From assembly GCA_001189345.1 (NCBI GenBank), contig LFKV01000009.1:1-64000 (forward strand): DNA of 64,000 nt. Direction: 5' to 3'. The first letter of the stretch is position 1. Every line of letters starts with the position of its first letter. This DNA comes from Candidatus Paraburkholderia kirkii. Lineage in GTDB: Bacteria > Pseudomonadota > Gammaproteobacteria > Burkholderiales > Burkholderiaceae. Positions 10,157 to 20,667 of the stretch are shown in pieces. The notes beneath the pieces are model-generated. The model saw nothing but the letters and a program-made list of their open reading frames with translations, searched no databases and had not been told where the DNA came from. Position numbers and translations under genes: made by a program.

Positions 10157-10837
10157 CTACACGCGAACTTCGCTGTACCAGCCAATAATCTGCTCGACCG
10201 CTTGATCGATCGACAGACCGGAGGTGTCCAGCGTCTTCGCGTCAGCCGCAGGCTTGAGCGGCGCGGCTGCCCGGTTCATGTCCCGGGCGTCGCGTTCGCG
10301 CAAATCCCGCAGCAAGTTATACATATTGGCAGAAAAACCTTTTTGCATCAATTGCTTATGCCGCCTGGCCGCGCGCGCCTCGACGCTTGCGATCAAAAAT
10401 ACCTTCAGCGTGGCGTCGGGGAAGATGACGGTGCCCATGTCGCGGCCGTCGGCCACGAGTCCCGGGCGCTTGCGGAAGGCTCGCTGGCGCGCGACGAGCG
10501 CCTGGCGTACCGTGGAATGAATGGCGATCACGGAGGCGCGGTTGCCGACCGCCTCGGCGCGAATTTCGCCCGACACGTCGATGCCATCGAGCTGCGCGCA
10601 GCCTTCGCGGAACGTGATATGAAGCGCCTCGACCAGTTTTGCAAGTCCGTTTGCGTCGTCCTTGTCCACGTCGTAGCGGATGCTGGCCAGCGCCGCCAGC
10701 CGGTAGAGCGCCCCGCTGTCGAGCAGGTGAAAGCCGAGCGTCGCCGCGACGATCGCCGTGACCGTGCCCTTGCCCGACGCCGTAGGCCCGTCGATGGTGA
10801 TCACTGGAGTAGGGTCGAATGGACGGGTCGGTTTCAT
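10157..10837 (-). CDS. cmk: Cytidylate kinase
   Basis: The 226-residue P-loop kinase phosphorylates CMP and dCMP. The P-loop is [14 protein letters not shown]. The CMP-binding region includes [13 protein letters not shown] and the [13 protein letters not shown] motif. Its start overlaps the 3' end of aroA by 4 bp (ATGA), so the two genes are translationally coupled. The length is normal. Confidence 0.95.
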   Translation of the reverse strand: MKPTRPFDPTPVITIDGPTASGKGTVTAIVAATLGFHLLDSGALYRLAALASIRYDVDKDDANGLAKLVEALHITFREGCAQLDGIDVSGEIRAEAVGNRASVIAIHSTVRQALVARQRAFRKRPGLVADGRDMGTVIFPDATLKVFLIASVEARAARRHKQLMQKGFSANMYNLLRDLRERDARDMNRAAAPLKPAADAKTLDTSGLSIDQAVEQIIGWYSEVRV

Positions 10838-12228
10838 TGCCGGATGGGTTGGATCGTGCCGTTCTGGCCCGTTGTTACAGTCGTGGATTCAAATACATCG
10901 CGTTTCACGGTACCGCACTCCGGTTGCGCCTTCACGAGCGTCGCGAAACGGTCGAAGTAGTCCGGGAAGGTCTTGTTGACGCATTTCGGATCGTTGATGC
11001 GCACCGGCACGCCACCCAGGCTCACGAGCGAGAAGCACATCGCCATGCGGTGATCGTCGTAGGTGTCGATCGCGGCGTTCGGCGTGAGCGTGGCCGGCGG
11101 CGTGACGACGAGATAATCCGCGCCCTCCTCCACCGTCGCGCCGACCTTGCGCAGCTCGGTCGCCATCGCGGCGATGCGGTCGGTTTCCTTCACGCGCCAG
11201 CTCGCGATGTTGCGCAGCGTCGTCGTGCCGTTCGCGAAGAGCGCGGCCACGGCGATGGTCATCGCGGCGTCGGGAATCAGGTTGAAATCCATGTCGATGG
11301 GCTGGAGCTTGCCGTCGTCGGATTCGACGCCGCGCACCTCGATCCAGTCCTCGCCCATCATGACGTTCGCGCCCATGCGGTTGAGCGCGTCGGCAAAACC
11401 GACGTCGCCCTGGATGCTCGAGCGTCCGACGCCTTCCACGCGCACCGGTCCGTGGCCGATCGCGCCCGCCGCCAGAAAATACGACGCCGACGACGCATCG
11501 CCTTCGACCATGATCGCGCCCGGCGATCTGTAGCCCGCATGTGCCGGAACGGGGAAGCGCGCCCAGCCGTCGCGCTCGACCGCCACGCCGAAGCGCTCCA
11601 TCAGACGGATCGTGATTTCGATGTACGGCTTCGAGATCAGCTCGCCCTCGACTTCGATCGTCACCGGACCGCTGCGGCCCTCGATGACGGGCAGGCTCAT
11701 CAGGAGCGCCGTGAGGAACTGGCTCGACACGTCGCCACGCACGCGGATCGGGCGGTCGATCGCGATCTTCGCCGGATGGAGCCTGAGCGGCGGGAAACCG
11801 TCGTTGAGCTCGTAGTCGATCTTCGCGCCGATCTGACGCAGCCCGTCGACGAGATCGCCGATCGGTCGCTCGTGCATGCGCGGCACGCCGTGCACCCGGT
11901 ACTCGCCGCCGTTCACGGCAAGCGCGGCGGTCAGCGGGCGCACCGCCGTGCCCGCGTTGCCGAGAAACAGTTCCGCCGATTTCGACGGAAACGCGCCGCC
12001 CGTGCCGCAGACGATCACGCGCTCGCCGTCCTGCCGCACGTCGACACCGAGGTCTTTCAGCGCGGCGAGCATCACCCGCGTGTCGTCGGAATCGAGCAGA
12101 TTGGTGATCGACGTTTCGCCGCTTGCGAGCGCCACGAGCAGCAGCACGCGATTCGAAATGCTCTTCGAGCCGGGCAAGCGCACCGTTCCGGACGCACGAG
12201 CGAAGGGGCCGAGATCGAGATGTTCCAT
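10834..12228 (-). CDS. aroA: 3-phosphoshikimate 1-carboxyvinyltransferase (EPSP synthase)
   Basis: The 464-residue enzyme joins shikimate 3-phosphate and PEP in aromatic amino acid synthesis. It shows [18 protein letters not shown] near the N-terminus, [17 protein letters not shown] (the PEP-binding loop), and [16 protein letters not shown] near the end. I chose the ATG at 12228 because it begins MEHLDLGPF; earlier in-frame codons lie inside tyrA. The C-terminus runs about 25-30 residues past the usual end, to overlap cmk. This could be an extension or the result of a lost original stop. Confidence 0.94.
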   Translation of the reverse strand: MEHLDLGPFARASGTVRLPGSKSISNRVLLLVALASGETSITNLLDSDDTRVMLAALKDLGVDVRQDGERVIVCGTGGAFPSKSAELFLGNAGTAVRPLTAALAVNGGEYRVHGVPRMHERPIGDLVDGLRQIGAKIDYELNDGFPPLRLHPAKIAIDRPIRVRGDVSSQFLTALLMSLPVIEGRSGPVTIEVEGELISKPYIEITIRLMERFGVAVERDGWARFPVPAHAGYRSPGAIMVEGDASSASYFLAAGAIGHGPVRVEGVGRSSIQGDVGFADALNRMGANVMMGEDWIEVRGVESDDGKLQPIDMDFNLIPDAAMTIAVAALFANGTTTLRNIASWRVKETDRIAAMATELRKVGATVEEGADYLVVTPPATLTPNAAIDTYDDHRMAMCFSLVSLGGVPVRINDPKCVNKTFPDYFDRFATLVKAQPECGTVKRDVFESTTVTTGQNGTIQPIRQ

Positions 12229-12229
12229 A

Positions 12230-12251
12230 GTGTGTCCTTGGTGTGTCCTTG
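12230..12251. repeat. 11-bp perfect tandem duplication between tyrA and aroA
   Basis: The unit GTGTGTCCTTG occurs at 12230-12240 and again at 12241-12251. It lies directly upstream of the aroA start and downstream of the tyrA stop, so it changes only the spacer. It belongs to a set of short tandem duplications in this window. Confidence 0.8.
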
Positions 12252-12260
12252 TTTCGCGGC

Positions 12261-13199
12261 TTATTTGGCGGCGATATCGCCGGACGGCTTGATCGCCCCG
12301 CGTTCCTGCCGGGTTTCCTGCCATTCTTTGCGCGCGATGCGCGAGCGCGCAAAGGCCGCTTCGAGCGCCGCGCCGTCTGAGGCGTCGATGGCCGCGCGAA
12401 ACCGTGCGAGCACGGCGGTGTAATCGTCGAGTTCCGCGAGCAGCGCTGCGCGATTCGCGAGACAGATATCGCGCCACATCTCCGGGCTCGACGCCGCGAT
12501 GCGCGTGAAGTCGCGAAAACCGCCGGCGGCGAACGAAAACTTCAGCTCGGCGTCGGCCGAATCGAGAATCTGATCGACGAGCGCGAACGAGAGCACGTGC
12601 GGCAGATGGCTCACCGACGCGAACACGCGATCGTGCTGCGCCTCGCTCATCTGCCGCACGCAGGCGCCGGTCGCGCGCCACATGGCCGCGACGCGCTCGA
12701 CGTCGTCCGCCGCGTTTTCCGGCAGCGGGCACAGCACGACATTGCGATCGACGTATAGCTCCGGCAGCGCGGCCTCAACGCCGCTCGACTCGCGCCCGGC
12801 GATCGGATGCCCCGGCACGAACTGCGAGGCGCGCTCGCCCAACGCACGCTGCGCCGCCGCGACCACATCGGTCTTGGTGCTGCCCGCGTCCGTGACGACG
12901 GTGCGCGCGTTGAGAAACAGCGCGATGCGCGCGAGCAGCGGTCCGGTCTGCGCGACCGGCGCGGCGAGCAGCACGATATCGGCATCTCGCAGTGCGCCGG
13001 CCAGGGCAGCGTCGTCGTCGAGCGCGGCGGCTTCGTCGATCACGCCGAGCTCGAGCGCCCGCTCGACCGACGCCGCCGAGCGTCCCACGCCCACGATGCG
13101 TTCCGCGAGACCGGCGCGCTCACGCAACGCGCGCGCGAGCGACCCGCCGATCAGGCCGACGCCGAATATAACCAGTTTGTTGAAAGAGAACGCAGCCAC
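12261..13199 (-). CDS. tyrA: Prephenate dehydrogenase
   Basis: This NAD(P)-dependent enzyme of tyrosine synthesis has about 312 residues. The Rossmann motif [18 protein letters not shown] lies at the N-terminus. [18 protein letters not shown] is the substrate-binding region, and the C-terminus is an all-helical dimer domain. The start is uncertain. A GTG at 13199 puts the family sequence [13 protein letters not shown] at the N-terminus. An ATG at 13274 would add 25 residues without similarity and begin four bases from the pheA stop. The gap to pheA is only 78 bp; relatives usually carry hisC there. Confidence 0.9.
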   Translation of the reverse strand: MAAFSFNKLVIFGVGLIGGSLARALRERAGLAERIVGVGRSAASVERALELGVIDEAAALDDDAALAGALRDADIVLLAAPVAQTGPLLARIALFLNARTVVTDAGSTKTDVVAAAQRALGERASQFVPGHPIAGRESSGVEAALPELYVDRNVVLCPLPENAADDVERVAAMWRATGACVRQMSEAQHDRVFASVSHLPHVLSFALVDQILDSADAELKFSFAAGGFRDFTRIAASSPEMWRDICLANRAALLAELDDYTAVLARFRAAIDASDGAALEAAFARSRIARKEWQETRQERGAIKPSGDIAAK

Positions 13200-13277
13200 G
13201 GGACATCGATAAAAACGCGTCGTCCGACGCAGGGAAACCGAACCGCCGCGAACGCTCGCGGCGGCAACGAGCAAAAA

Positions 13278-14360
13278 TCAGCGCGCTCGCGGATACGAAC
13301 CGAGAATCTTCAGGAACGCGGCGTTGCGCCCGAGCTCTTCGAGCGCGGCAGCCACGGCGGAATCGTCGCGATGGCCTTCGATGTCGATATAGAAGTAGTA
13401 CTCCCACGTGCCCGAGCGCGCCGGGCGCGATTCGAAGCGCGTCATCGAGACGCCGTGCTTCGCGAGCGGCTCCAGCAGCTTGAACACCGCGCCCGCTTCG
13501 TTCGTCACCGACACGATGAGCGAAGTCTGGTCGTGGCCGCTCGAATCGGTCGGCTCCTTGCCGACGATCACGAAACGCGTGCGATTGTGCGGATCGTCCT
13601 GGATCAGCGAAAACACGACGCCCAGCCCGTAGTGCGTGGCGGCGCGATCGCCGGCGATGGCGGCGACGGTCGGATCGCCGACGGCCATGCGCGCGGCTTC
13701 CGCGTTGCTCGACACCGCCTGCCGCTCCAGATGCGGCGCGTTGACCGTGAGCCAGCGCTGGCACTGCGCGAGCGCCTGCGGATGCGCGCACACGCGCGTC
13801 ACGCCGTCGAGCGTGCCGGAGGTGGTCAGCAGATTGTGATGAATCGGCAACGCCAGCTCGCCGCCGATCAGAAGCGAGGTCTGCAACAGCAGATCGAGCG
13901 TGCGCGACACCGCGCCCTCGGCCGAATTCTCGACCGGCACGACGCCGTATTGCGCCGCGCCCGCCTCGACCGAGCGGAACACTTCGTCGATGGACGAGCA
14001 TGGCAGCCCTTCGATCGAATGCCCGAAGTACTCGAACATCGCCTGCTCGCTATACGTGCCGACCGGGCCCAGGAACGCCGCGCGGATGGTCTGCTCGAGC
14101 GCGCGGCTCGCGGCCATGATCTCGCGCCAGATCGACGCAATGTGCTCGTCGGCGAGCGGGCCGTCGCTCATTTCCTGGAGGCGCACGATGACCTGCATCT
14201 CGCGCTCGGGGCGAAACACCGGCGCGTTGAAATGCTTCTTCACTTCGCCGACTTCGAGCGCGACGGAAGCGCGCTGATTCAAAAGCGCGATGAGTTGCGC
14301 GTCGAGCGCATCGATGCGCTCACGCAGCGGTTTGAGTCTTGAATTGAAATCGTCGTCCAT
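13278..14360 (-). CDS. pheA: Bifunctional chorismate mutase / prephenate dehydratase
   Basis: This 360-residue P-protein of phenylalanine synthesis has three parts. The N-terminal AroQ chorismate mutase covers about residues 1-95 (LRERIDALDAQLIALLNQRA). The prephenate dehydratase domain (FLGPVGTYSEQA, then GVVPVENSAEGAVSRTLDLL with the catalytic Thr region) covers about 95-275. The C-terminal ACT regulatory domain contains ESRPARSGTWEYYFYIDIEG, the Phe-binding ESRP motif. It sits between serC and tyrA. A 19-bp tandem duplication covers its start region. Confidence 0.95.
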   Translation of the reverse strand: MDDDFNSRLKPLRERIDALDAQLIALLNQRASVALEVGEVKKHFNAPVFRPEREMQVIVRLQEMSDGPLADEHIASIWREIMAASRALEQTIRAAFLGPVGTYSEQAMFEYFGHSIEGLPCSSIDEVFRSVEAGAAQYGVVPVENSAEGAVSRTLDLLLQTSLLIGGELALPIHHNLLTTSGTLDGVTRVCAHPQALAQCQRWLTVNAPHLERQAVSSNAEAARMAVGDPTVAAIAGDRAATHYGLGVVFSLIQDDPHNRTRFVIVGKEPTDSSGHDQTSLIVSVTNEAGAVFKLLEPLAKHGVSMTRFESRPARSGTWEYYFYIDIEGHRDDSAVAAALEELGRNAAFLKILGSYPRAR

Positions 14361-14396
14361 GCGGTGCTTGAGCCAATATGCGGTGCTTGAGCCAAT
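14359..14396. repeat. 19-bp perfect tandem duplication at the pheA start
   Basis: The unit ATGCGGTGCTTGAGCCAAT is present at 14359-14377 and 14378-14396. It begins inside the pheA start codon (minus strand) and covers its leader. It could alter ribosome binding for pheA, since no clear Shine-Dalgarno sequence remains next to the start. Confidence 0.9.
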
Positions 14397-14430
14397 GCGG
14401 TTGAGCGAGCGTCGTCGCCTTTCGTCAACG

Positions 14431-15513
14431 TTAAGCGCCCGTGCGCTCGAATTCCTTCATGTAATCGACGAGAGCTTGTACTCCCTCGATCGGCACCGCG
14501 TTGTAGATCGATGCCCGCATGCCGCCGACGGACTTGTGGCCCTTCAGTTGCAACAGCCCGCGCGCCTTCGCGCCGGCCAGGAAATCCAGATTGCGCGATT
14601 CGTCGGCAAGGAAGAACGGCACGTTCATGCGCGACCGGTTCTGGCGCTCGACCTTGTTGAGGTAGAAATCGCTCGAGTCGATCGTGTCGTACAGCAGCTT
14701 CGCCTTTGCGACGTTGCGCGCCTCGATCGCCGTGAGGCCGCCCTGCTTCTTCAGCCACTTGAAGACGAGCCCCGCGATGTAGATCGCGTAGGTGGGCGGC
14801 GTGTTGTACATCGAGTTGTTTTCCGCGACGATCTTCCACTCGAACGCGGACGGGCAGATGGACAGCGCGCGGTCGAGCAGATCCTCGCGCACGATCACGA
14901 CGGTCACGCCCGCCATGCCGATGTTCTTCTGCGCGCCCCCGAAGAGTACGCCGTACTTGGCGACGTCCATCGGGCGCGAGAGGATGTGCGAGGATGCGTC
15001 CGCGACGAGCGGGATATCGCCCAGATCGGGAATCTCGAAGGCTTCCACGCCGTCGATGGTTTCGTTCGAGCACAGATGCACGTAGGCCGGATCGTCCGAC
15101 AGCTTCCATTCGCTGAAGCCCGGCACGCGTGTGAAGCCCTGCTCGGTCTTGCCGCTGGCCGCGAGATGCGGCGTGCCGTACTTCTGCGCTTCCTTGAACG
15201 ATTTCGTCGACCAGGAACCGGTCACGACGAAGTCGGCGGTCTGTCTCTTGCCGAGCAGGTTCATCGGCACGATGGCGTTCTCGCCGATGCCGCCGCCCTG
15301 CAGGAACAGTATGCGATGCGACGCCGGCACGTTCAGCAGCTCGCGCAGGTCGGTGAGCGCAGCCTCGTGGATCGACATGAACTCGGCGCCGCGGTGGCTC
15401 ATTTCCATCACGCTCATGCCGCTGCCATGCCAGTCGAGCATTTCATCGGCTGCTTGCCTCAGGATTTCTTCTGGCATGGCGGCTGGGCCGGCGGAGAAAT
15501 TGAACACACGCAT
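14431..15513 (-). CDS. serC: Phosphoserine aminotransferase
   Basis: The 360-residue class-V PLP aminotransferase forms phosphoserine (serine synthesis) and 4-phosphohydroxythreonine (vitamin B6 route). The N-terminal signature is [20 protein letters not shown]. The PLP lysine lies in [19 protein letters not shown]. Two ATGs, at 15531 and 15513, arise from an 18-bp tandem duplication of the start region. I use 15513 because it gives the family N-terminus; the upstream one would add MRVFTQ. The gene precedes pheA in the same direction. Confidence 0.94.
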   Translation of the reverse strand: MRVFNFSAGPAAMPEEILRQAADEMLDWHGSGMSVMEMSHRGAEFMSIHEAALTDLRELLNVPASHRILFLQGGGIGENAIVPMNLLGKRQTADFVVTGSWSTKSFKEAQKYGTPHLAASGKTEQGFTRVPGFSEWKLSDDPAYVHLCSNETIDGVEAFEIPDLGDIPLVADASSHILSRPMDVAKYGVLFGGAQKNIGMAGVTVVIVREDLLDRALSICPSAFEWKIVAENNSMYNTPPTYAIYIAGLVFKWLKKQGGLTAIEARNVAKAKLLYDTIDSSDFYLNKVERQNRSRMNVPFFLADESRNLDFLAGAKARGLLQLKGHKSVGGMRASIYNAVPIEGVQALVDYMKEFERTGA

Positions 15514-15536
15514 CTGTGTGAACACACGCATCTGTG
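15501..15536. repeat. 18-bp perfect tandem duplication at the serC start
   Basis: The unit TGAACACACGCATCTGTG occurs at 15501-15518 and 15519-15536. It duplicates the serC start codon in frame, so either ATG could initiate and the protein may gain six residues. Confidence 0.9.
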
Positions 15537-15723
15537 GCTTCCGAATGGCAGGCGCAAGACGCACGGCAAATGAACGATTGCCGCCGTTTTTCGCGCCTGA
15601 AAAAGAAATGGCTGCTTGCGCTCGCGCGCAAACAGCCATTATCGCACTGTCCTGAAAAACCCACCAATGCGCGAGGCGGCAAGCCCCGGTCAGCGGATTT
15701 CCCTCATGACGATGCCGCCGTGC

Positions 15724-16338
15724 TTACTTGCCCGGGACGCTCGCCACTTCCTGGTCGGCTTGCGTGCGCGTCGCCTTGATGGCTTTCGGCATGTACTTCT
15801 GCATCAGGCCGTTGACCACGTCGCGGCCGACCTGGTCCTGAACCTGGATGAACTTGCGGCCGGTCGGGCTCTTGTAGAAGTTGGTCAGGTCCTTGATCTC
15901 GTCGGTCGAGTAGTACTTCGCGTACGCGTCGTACTGCGCCTGCATCGCGTCCTTGCGGAACGCGTCCGTCGCGAAAACCTGGCCGGCGGAATCGACCAGC
16001 TTCGGCACAGCGTTCTTCTGCAGCGTCGGAACGGCGGCTTGCTTCTGCTTGTCGTTCAGCGTCTTGTTCTCGGAGAGCGCGTCCGACAGAATTGCCGGGA
16101 CGAGCTGCTTCGACTGCATCTGCGCGCTGTTACCGATCGCACCGACCAGCTTCTGTGCGTCGATCGCGTCGAGCAGATCCTTGATCGCGGCTTGCTTGGC
16201 CGGATCAACCGGTGCTGCCGCCGGCGCTGCCGGAGCCGCCGACGTAGCCGGCGCCTGGTTCTGGAGCGACTGAGCCATTGCGAAAGTCGGCACGAAAGCG
16301 GCCAGCAACATCCACTGCTTGAAACGTCCTTGCATCAT
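15724..16338 (-). CDS. Exported DUF2059-domain protein
   Basis: This is a 204-residue periplasmic protein of unknown function. A signal peptide (MLLAAFVPTFAMAQ) is followed by an Ala/Pro-rich linker (about residues 25-50). A helical DUF2059 domain follows (about 125-185: YDAYAKYYSTDEIKDLTNFYKSPTGRKFI). The gene sits between gyrA and serC. The start at 16338 has a second Met next to it (MMQGRFK), so the N-terminus is uncertain by one residue. Confidence 0.8.
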   Translation of the reverse strand: MMQGRFKQWMLLAAFVPTFAMAQSLQNQAPATSAAPAAPAAAPVDPAKQAAIKDLLDAIDAQKLVGAIGNSAQMQSKQLVPAILSDALSENKTLNDKQKQAAVPTLQKNAVPKLVDSAGQVFATDAFRKDAMQAQYDAYAKYYSTDEIKDLTNFYKSPTGRKFIQVQDQVGRDVVNGLMQKYMPKAIKATRTQADQEVASVPGK

Positions 16339-16514
16339 TACTCCCTGTAAAAAATATTCAGTTCAGCACTGGCGACGAGCTTTCGCGTGTCGGATCGATG
16401 GCGCCGGTCGAGACGTCAGCGCCGGAAACGAGCTCAGGTCGCGCAGCTTAACCAATCCAGGCTTTCAAAAGCGACAACGAGAGAACGTCGACACGAACGT
16501 CGACATAAAAAATA

Positions 16515-19157
16515 TCAGGCGTTTTCCTCGCCTTTACCGTTGTCCGCATCCCCCGACTTCGCGCCGGAACCATCCGTGCCTGCCTCGCCATCTTCGAGTT
16601 CGGCTTCGGCCTCGGCGATATGCTGCAGCCCGGACAGCTTCGTTCCCTCGTCAAGGCTGATGAGTGTAACACCTTGAGTTGCACGGCCCATTTCGCGGAT
16701 CTCGGACACGCGCGTGCGGATCAGCACGCCCGCGGTCGTGATCAGCATGATCTCGCTCTCCGGCTCGACGAGCGTCGCGGCGACCACGCGGCCGTTGCGC
16801 TCCGAAGTCTGAATCGCGATCATGCCCTTCGTGCCGCGGCCATGACGCGTGTACTCGTTGATCGGCGTGCGCTTGCCGTAGCCGTTCTCGGTGGCGGTCA
16901 GCACCGACAGGTTCTCGCCGCCCGCGACCAGCAGCGCGATGACCTGCTGCCCGTCCTCCAGCTGCATGCCGCGCACGCCGCGTGCCTCGCGGCCCATCGC
17001 GCGCACGTCGTTCTCGTCGAAGCGCACGGCCTTGCCCGCGTCGGAGAATAGCATGACATCGTGCTCGCCATCTGTGATCGCCGCGCCGATGAGGTAGTCG
17101 CCCTCGTCCAGACCCACCGCGATGATGCCCTTCTTGAGCGGACGGCTGAACGCTTCGAGCGGCGTCTTCTTGACGGTGCCGAGCGCGGTCGCCATGAAAA
17201 CGTACTTGTCCGCCGAGAATTCCTTGATCGGCAGCACGACGTTGATCTTTTCGCCGTCCTGCAGCGGGAACATGTTGACGATCGGACGGCCGCGCGAGTT
17301 GCGCGAGCCTTGCGGCACTTCGTACACCTTGACCCAATAAACGCGACCGCGGTTCGAGAAGCACAGCATGTGATCGTGCGTATTCGCGATGAAGAGCGTG
17401 TCGATCCAGTCGTCTTCCTTCATCTGCGTCGCCTGCTTGCCGCGCCCGCCGCGCTTCTGCGCGCGATATTCGGAAAGTGGCTGCGACTTCACGTAGCCCA
17501 AATGGGACATGGTCACGGCCATGTCCTGCGGCGTGATCAGGTCTTCGGTGTTGAGCTCCGTCGCGTTCATCTCGATGCGCGAGCGGCGCTCGTCGCCGAA
17601 CTCCGCGCGCACCTGGCCCAGCTCGTCGACGATCATCTGGCGGATCCGCTCCGGCCGCGCGAGGATGTCGAGCAGGTCGGCGATCTGCGCCATCACGTCG
17701 CGGTACTCGCTCGTGATCTTGTCCTGTTCGAGGCCGGTCAGGCGTTGCAGGCGCATCTGCAGGATTTCCTGCGCCTGGACGTCCGACAGTTTGTACAGGC
17801 CGTCTTCCTGCAACCCATAAGCCGGGTTCAGCCCTTCCGGCCGATACGCCGCGCGGCCGCCCGATGCCTCGGTCTCGGCGCACGTGAGCATCTCGCGCAC
17901 GAGCGAGGAATCCCACGGCTTCGCCATCAGCTCCTGCTTGGCGATCGGCGGCGTCGGCGCGGCCTTAATGATCGCGATGAACTCGTCGATGTTCGCGAGC
18001 GCGACGGCCAGACCTTCGAGCACGTGCCCGCGGTCACGCGCCTTGCGCAGCTCGTATACAGTGCGCCGCGTCAGCACTTCTCGTCGATGCGACAGGAAGC
18101 ACTCGAGCATTTCCTTCAGGTTCAGCAGCTTGGGCTGGCCGTCGACGAGCGCGACCAGATTCATGCCGAAGGTGTCCTGAAGCTGGGTCTGCTTGTACAG
18201 GTTGTTCAGAATGACTTCCGGCACTTCCCCGCGCTTCAGTTCGATCACGACGCGCATGCCGCTCTTGTCGGACTCGTCGCGGACATCGGAAATGCCTTCC
18301 AGCTTCTTCTCGTTGACGAGTTCGGCGATGCGCTCGAGCAGCGTGCGCTTGTTCACCTGATAGGGAATCTCGTCGACGATGATCGCCATGCGCTGGCCGC
18401 GGTCGATCTCCTCGAAGTGCGTGGCCGCGCTCATCACGACGCGCCCGCGGCCCGTGCGGTAGCCGTCGCGCACGCCCGCGACGCCGTAGATGATGCCGGC
18501 GGTCGGGAAATCCGGCGCCGGCACGATCTCGATCAGTTCGTCGACGCTCGCCGCCGGATTGTTGAGCAGATGCAGGCAGGCGTCGACGATTTCGCGCAGG
18601 TTGTGCGGCGGAATGTTGGTCGCCATGCCGACCGCGATGCCAGCCGAGCCATTGATCAGCAGATTGGGAATGCGCGCCGGCAGGACTTCCGGCTCCTGCT
18701 CGCTGCCGTCGTAGTTCAGACCGAAGTCGACGGTTTCCTTGTCGATGTCGGCCAGCAGTTCGTGGCCGATCTTCGCCATGCGGATTTCGGTGTAGCGCAT
18801 GGCCGCGGCGTTGTCGCCGTCGACCGAACCGAAGTTGCCCTGGCCGTCCACCAGCATGTAGCGCAGCGAGAACGGCTGCGCCATGCGGACGATCGTCTCG
18901 TAAACCGAGGCGTCGCCGTGAGGATGGTATTTACCGATGACGTCGCCGACGATGCGCGCCGACTTCTTGTATGGGCGGCTCCAGTCGTTGTTCAGCTCGT
19001 GCATCGAGTAGAGCGCCCGGCGATGCACCGGCTTCAGGCCATCGCGGACATCGGGAAGCGCGCGCCCGACGATTACGCTCATCGCGTAATCGAGATACGA
19101 GCGGCGCATTTCCTCCTCGAGGGAGATTGGCAGAGTCTCTTTGGCGAATTGATCCAT
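16515..19157 (-). CDS. gyrA: DNA gyrase subunit A
   Basis: This 880-residue type II topoisomerase subunit introduces negative supercoils together with GyrB. I chose the ATG at 19157 ([17 protein letters not shown]), which gives E. coli-like numbering. The catalytic Tyr122 lies in [11 protein letters not shown]. The GyrA box appears as QKRGGRGKQ in the C-terminal wheel. The quinolone-determining region reads [18 protein letters not shown], giving Ala at position 83 and Glu at 87. The C-terminus is acidic and Gly-rich. Confidence 0.97.
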   Translation of the reverse strand: MDQFAKETLPISLEEEMRRSYLDYAMSVIVGRALPDVRDGLKPVHRRALYSMHELNNDWSRPYKKSARIVGDVIGKYHPHGDASVYETIVRMAQPFSLRYMLVDGQGNFGSVDGDNAAAMRYTEIRMAKIGHELLADIDKETVDFGLNYDGSEQEPEVLPARIPNLLINGSAGIAVGMATNIPPHNLREIVDACLHLLNNPAASVDELIEIVPAPDFPTAGIIYGVAGVRDGYRTGRGRVVMSAATHFEEIDRGQRMAIIVDEIPYQVNKRTLLERIAELVNEKKLEGISDVRDESDKSGMRVVIELKRGEVPEVILNNLYKQTQLQDTFGMNLVALVDGQPKLLNLKEMLECFLSHRREVLTRRTVYELRKARDRGHVLEGLAVALANIDEFIAIIKAAPTPPIAKQELMAKPWDSSLVREMLTCAETEASGGRAAYRPEGLNPAYGLQEDGLYKLSDVQAQEILQMRLQRLTGLEQDKITSEYRDVMAQIADLLDILARPERIRQMIVDELGQVRAEFGDERRSRIEMNATELNTEDLITPQDMAVTMSHLGYVKSQPLSEYRAQKRGGRGKQATQMKEDDWIDTLFIANTHDHMLCFSNRGRVYWVKVYEVPQGSRNSRGRPIVNMFPLQDGEKINVVLPIKEFSADKYVFMATALGTVKKTPLEAFSRPLKKGIIAVGLDEGDYLIGAAITDGEHDVMLFSDAGKAVRFDENDVRAMGREARGVRGMQLEDGQQVIALLVAGGENLSVLTATENGYGKRTPINEYTRHGRGTKGMIAIQTSERNGRVVAATLVEPESEIMLITTAGVLIRTRVSEIREMGRATQGVTLISLDEGTKLSGLQHIAEAEAELEDGEAGTDGSGAKSGDADNGKGEENA

Positions 19158-19814
19158 TATCCGTGTCTTGAACTGTGCAGCGGCGACACGGCAGCGTGCT
19201 CGTGAAATTCGCGACACCCGCCCGCCTGGCGCGTAGCCGACGTACGCTGCGAACGCAGCGCATCAAGAAATTTTAACATGCGCGGCATTCGCCCCCGAAC
19301 GCATTGCGTACACATAGTGTGTGTTCGCGGCGCGCGACCCGGATCGCGGGACGGCGAATTCGCGATGCGCAATGCTGTCCAATTACTTACAAAATCGGGG
19401 GAACGCATTGGGTCAATTCGTCATGCAAGCGGGCTATCATGCCGCCTCGCCGTTTTGCCAGAGGCAAAAGTCCTCGCGATAAAAATATGCAGGAAATGGC
19501 GTTCAGGCACGTAATGTGCGAATGATTCGCGCCTTCCTCGCCTCGCGCCGTCTCCTGTCCCCTTCTTGTTGCGCATGCACCACATAAGGTTGCGAGCGCA
19601 TGGGGTGCGGGGATATTTTTATCGATGCAAGGGAACGATATGGCAAAATGCCAACGCACAAATTTAGACACTGCTCGAAGTCTACACAGCGCGTTTTGTT
19701 CCGTGGGGAATGTTATACTTCGGGCAATATATGACTTGTCTTCGTCTACAGGCTTTGTCTTCGTCTACAGGCTCGCAGTAAACCTGCGGTAATCTCAATT
19801 TCGAGAGGAGAAAT
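19158..19814. other. Intergenic region between gyrA and ompA, no gene seen
   Basis: This 657-bp stretch lies between two divergent genes, so it should carry both promoters. It is richer in A+T than the neighbouring coding DNA. A TATACT at 19714-19719 is a possible -10 for ompA, but no convincing -35 lies at 17 bp from it. The 19-bp tandem duplication at 19736-19773 sits in the ompA leader. An AGGAGA ribosome site precedes the ompA ATG. Open frames here are short and lack protein-like composition. Confidence 0.5.
19736..19773. repeat. 19-bp perfect tandem duplication in the ompA leader
   Basis: The unit TTGTCTTCGTCTACAGGCT occurs twice without a gap (19736-19754, 19755-19773), about 40 bp upstream of the ompA start, in the probable 5' untranslated region. 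Confidence 0.9.
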
Positions 19815-20474
19815 ATGAATAAACTTTCAAAGCTCGCGTTCATTGCAGCTACCGCAGTTATGGCTGCATCGGCCTCGGCACAGTCGGTGCCGGCCTCGCG
19901 ACAAGCCGTGAATGATAACTGGGTGAACGGCACGGGCGAGTATGTGTGGATGAACGGCACGAACGAACTGTGCTGGCGCGACGCGTTCTGGACCCCGGCT
20001 ACGGCAAATGCGAAGTGTGATGGCGCACTGGTCGCGCAAGCACCGACGCTGCCGGCCCCGGTCGCTCCGCCGCCGGTCATCCAGAGCCAGAAGGTTACCT
20101 ATCAGGCTGACGCTCTGTTCGACTTCGACAAGGCAGTCCTGAAACCGGCCGGTAAGGAAAAGCTGGACGATCTCGCATCGAAGATCGGCGCGCTGAACCT
20201 CGAAGTCGTGGTTGCGACGGGTTACACCGACCGCATCGGTTCGGACAAGTACAACGACCATCTGTCGCTGCGCCGTGCGCAAGCTGTGAAGGCTTACCTG
20301 GTCAGCAAGGGCATCGAAGCCAACCGTATCTATACGGAAGGCAAGGGCAAGCGCGACCCGGTCGCGAAGGGCACGTGCCATCAAAAGAATCGCAAGCAAC
20401 TCATCGCCTGCCTCGCACCGGATCGTCGCGTGGAAGTCGAAGCTGTCGGCACGACCCGTCAGCCGCAGCAGTAA
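19815..20474 (+). CDS. ompA: OmpA-family outer membrane protein
   Basis: This is a 219-residue cell-envelope protein. The signal peptide is MNKLSKLAFIAATAVMAASASA. A short N-terminal region (VNGTGEYVWMNGTNELCWRD, with Cys) and a Pro-rich linker (LPAPVAPPP) follow. The C-terminal OmpA peptidoglycan-binding domain starts with ALFDFDKAVLKPAGKEKLDD and includes GYTDRIGSDKYNDHLSLRRA. There is no eight-stranded porin-like barrel, so it is a short OmpA/Pal-type protein. An AGGAGA site precedes the ATG. It is monocistronic with its own terminator. Confidence 0.93.
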   Translation: MNKLSKLAFIAATAVMAASASAQSVPASRQAVNDNWVNGTGEYVWMNGTNELCWRDAFWTPATANAKCDGALVAQAPTLPAPVAPPPVIQSQKVTYQADALFDFDKAVLKPAGKEKLDDLASKIGALNLEVVVATGYTDRIGSDKYNDHLSLRRAQAVKAYLVSKGIEANRIYTEGKGKRDPVAKGTCHQKNRKQLIACLAPDRRVEVEAVGTTRQPQQ

Positions 20475-20498
20475 TCGCGCGCCGGATTGCCGCAGATC

Positions 20499-20525
20499 AA
20501 ACCCCCGCTTCGGCGGGGTTTTTTT
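20499..20525 (+). terminator. Rho-independent terminator of ompA
   Basis: The hairpin AACCCCCGCTTCGGCGGGGTT is near-perfect with a TTCG-type loop and is followed by a T run. It lies about 25 bp after the ompA stop. Confidence 0.9.
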
Positions 20526-20667
20526 ATGCCCGGCGCTTTTTACGAATTCGCTTGATCATTCACCATTTCAAGCGGCGTCTGGCGATTCCGCCTTTTGCCC
20601 GCCCATTGCGGCGCCTATATATACTCGGTCCTAATCGATTCACGACTCAATCAAGGCACTTTTGAAC

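Noticed and set aside
15516..15521. The upstream serC ATG at 15531 as the original start
   Set aside because: It is a product of the 18-bp duplication. The ATG at 15513 gives the conserved family N-terminus, though initiation at either is possible.
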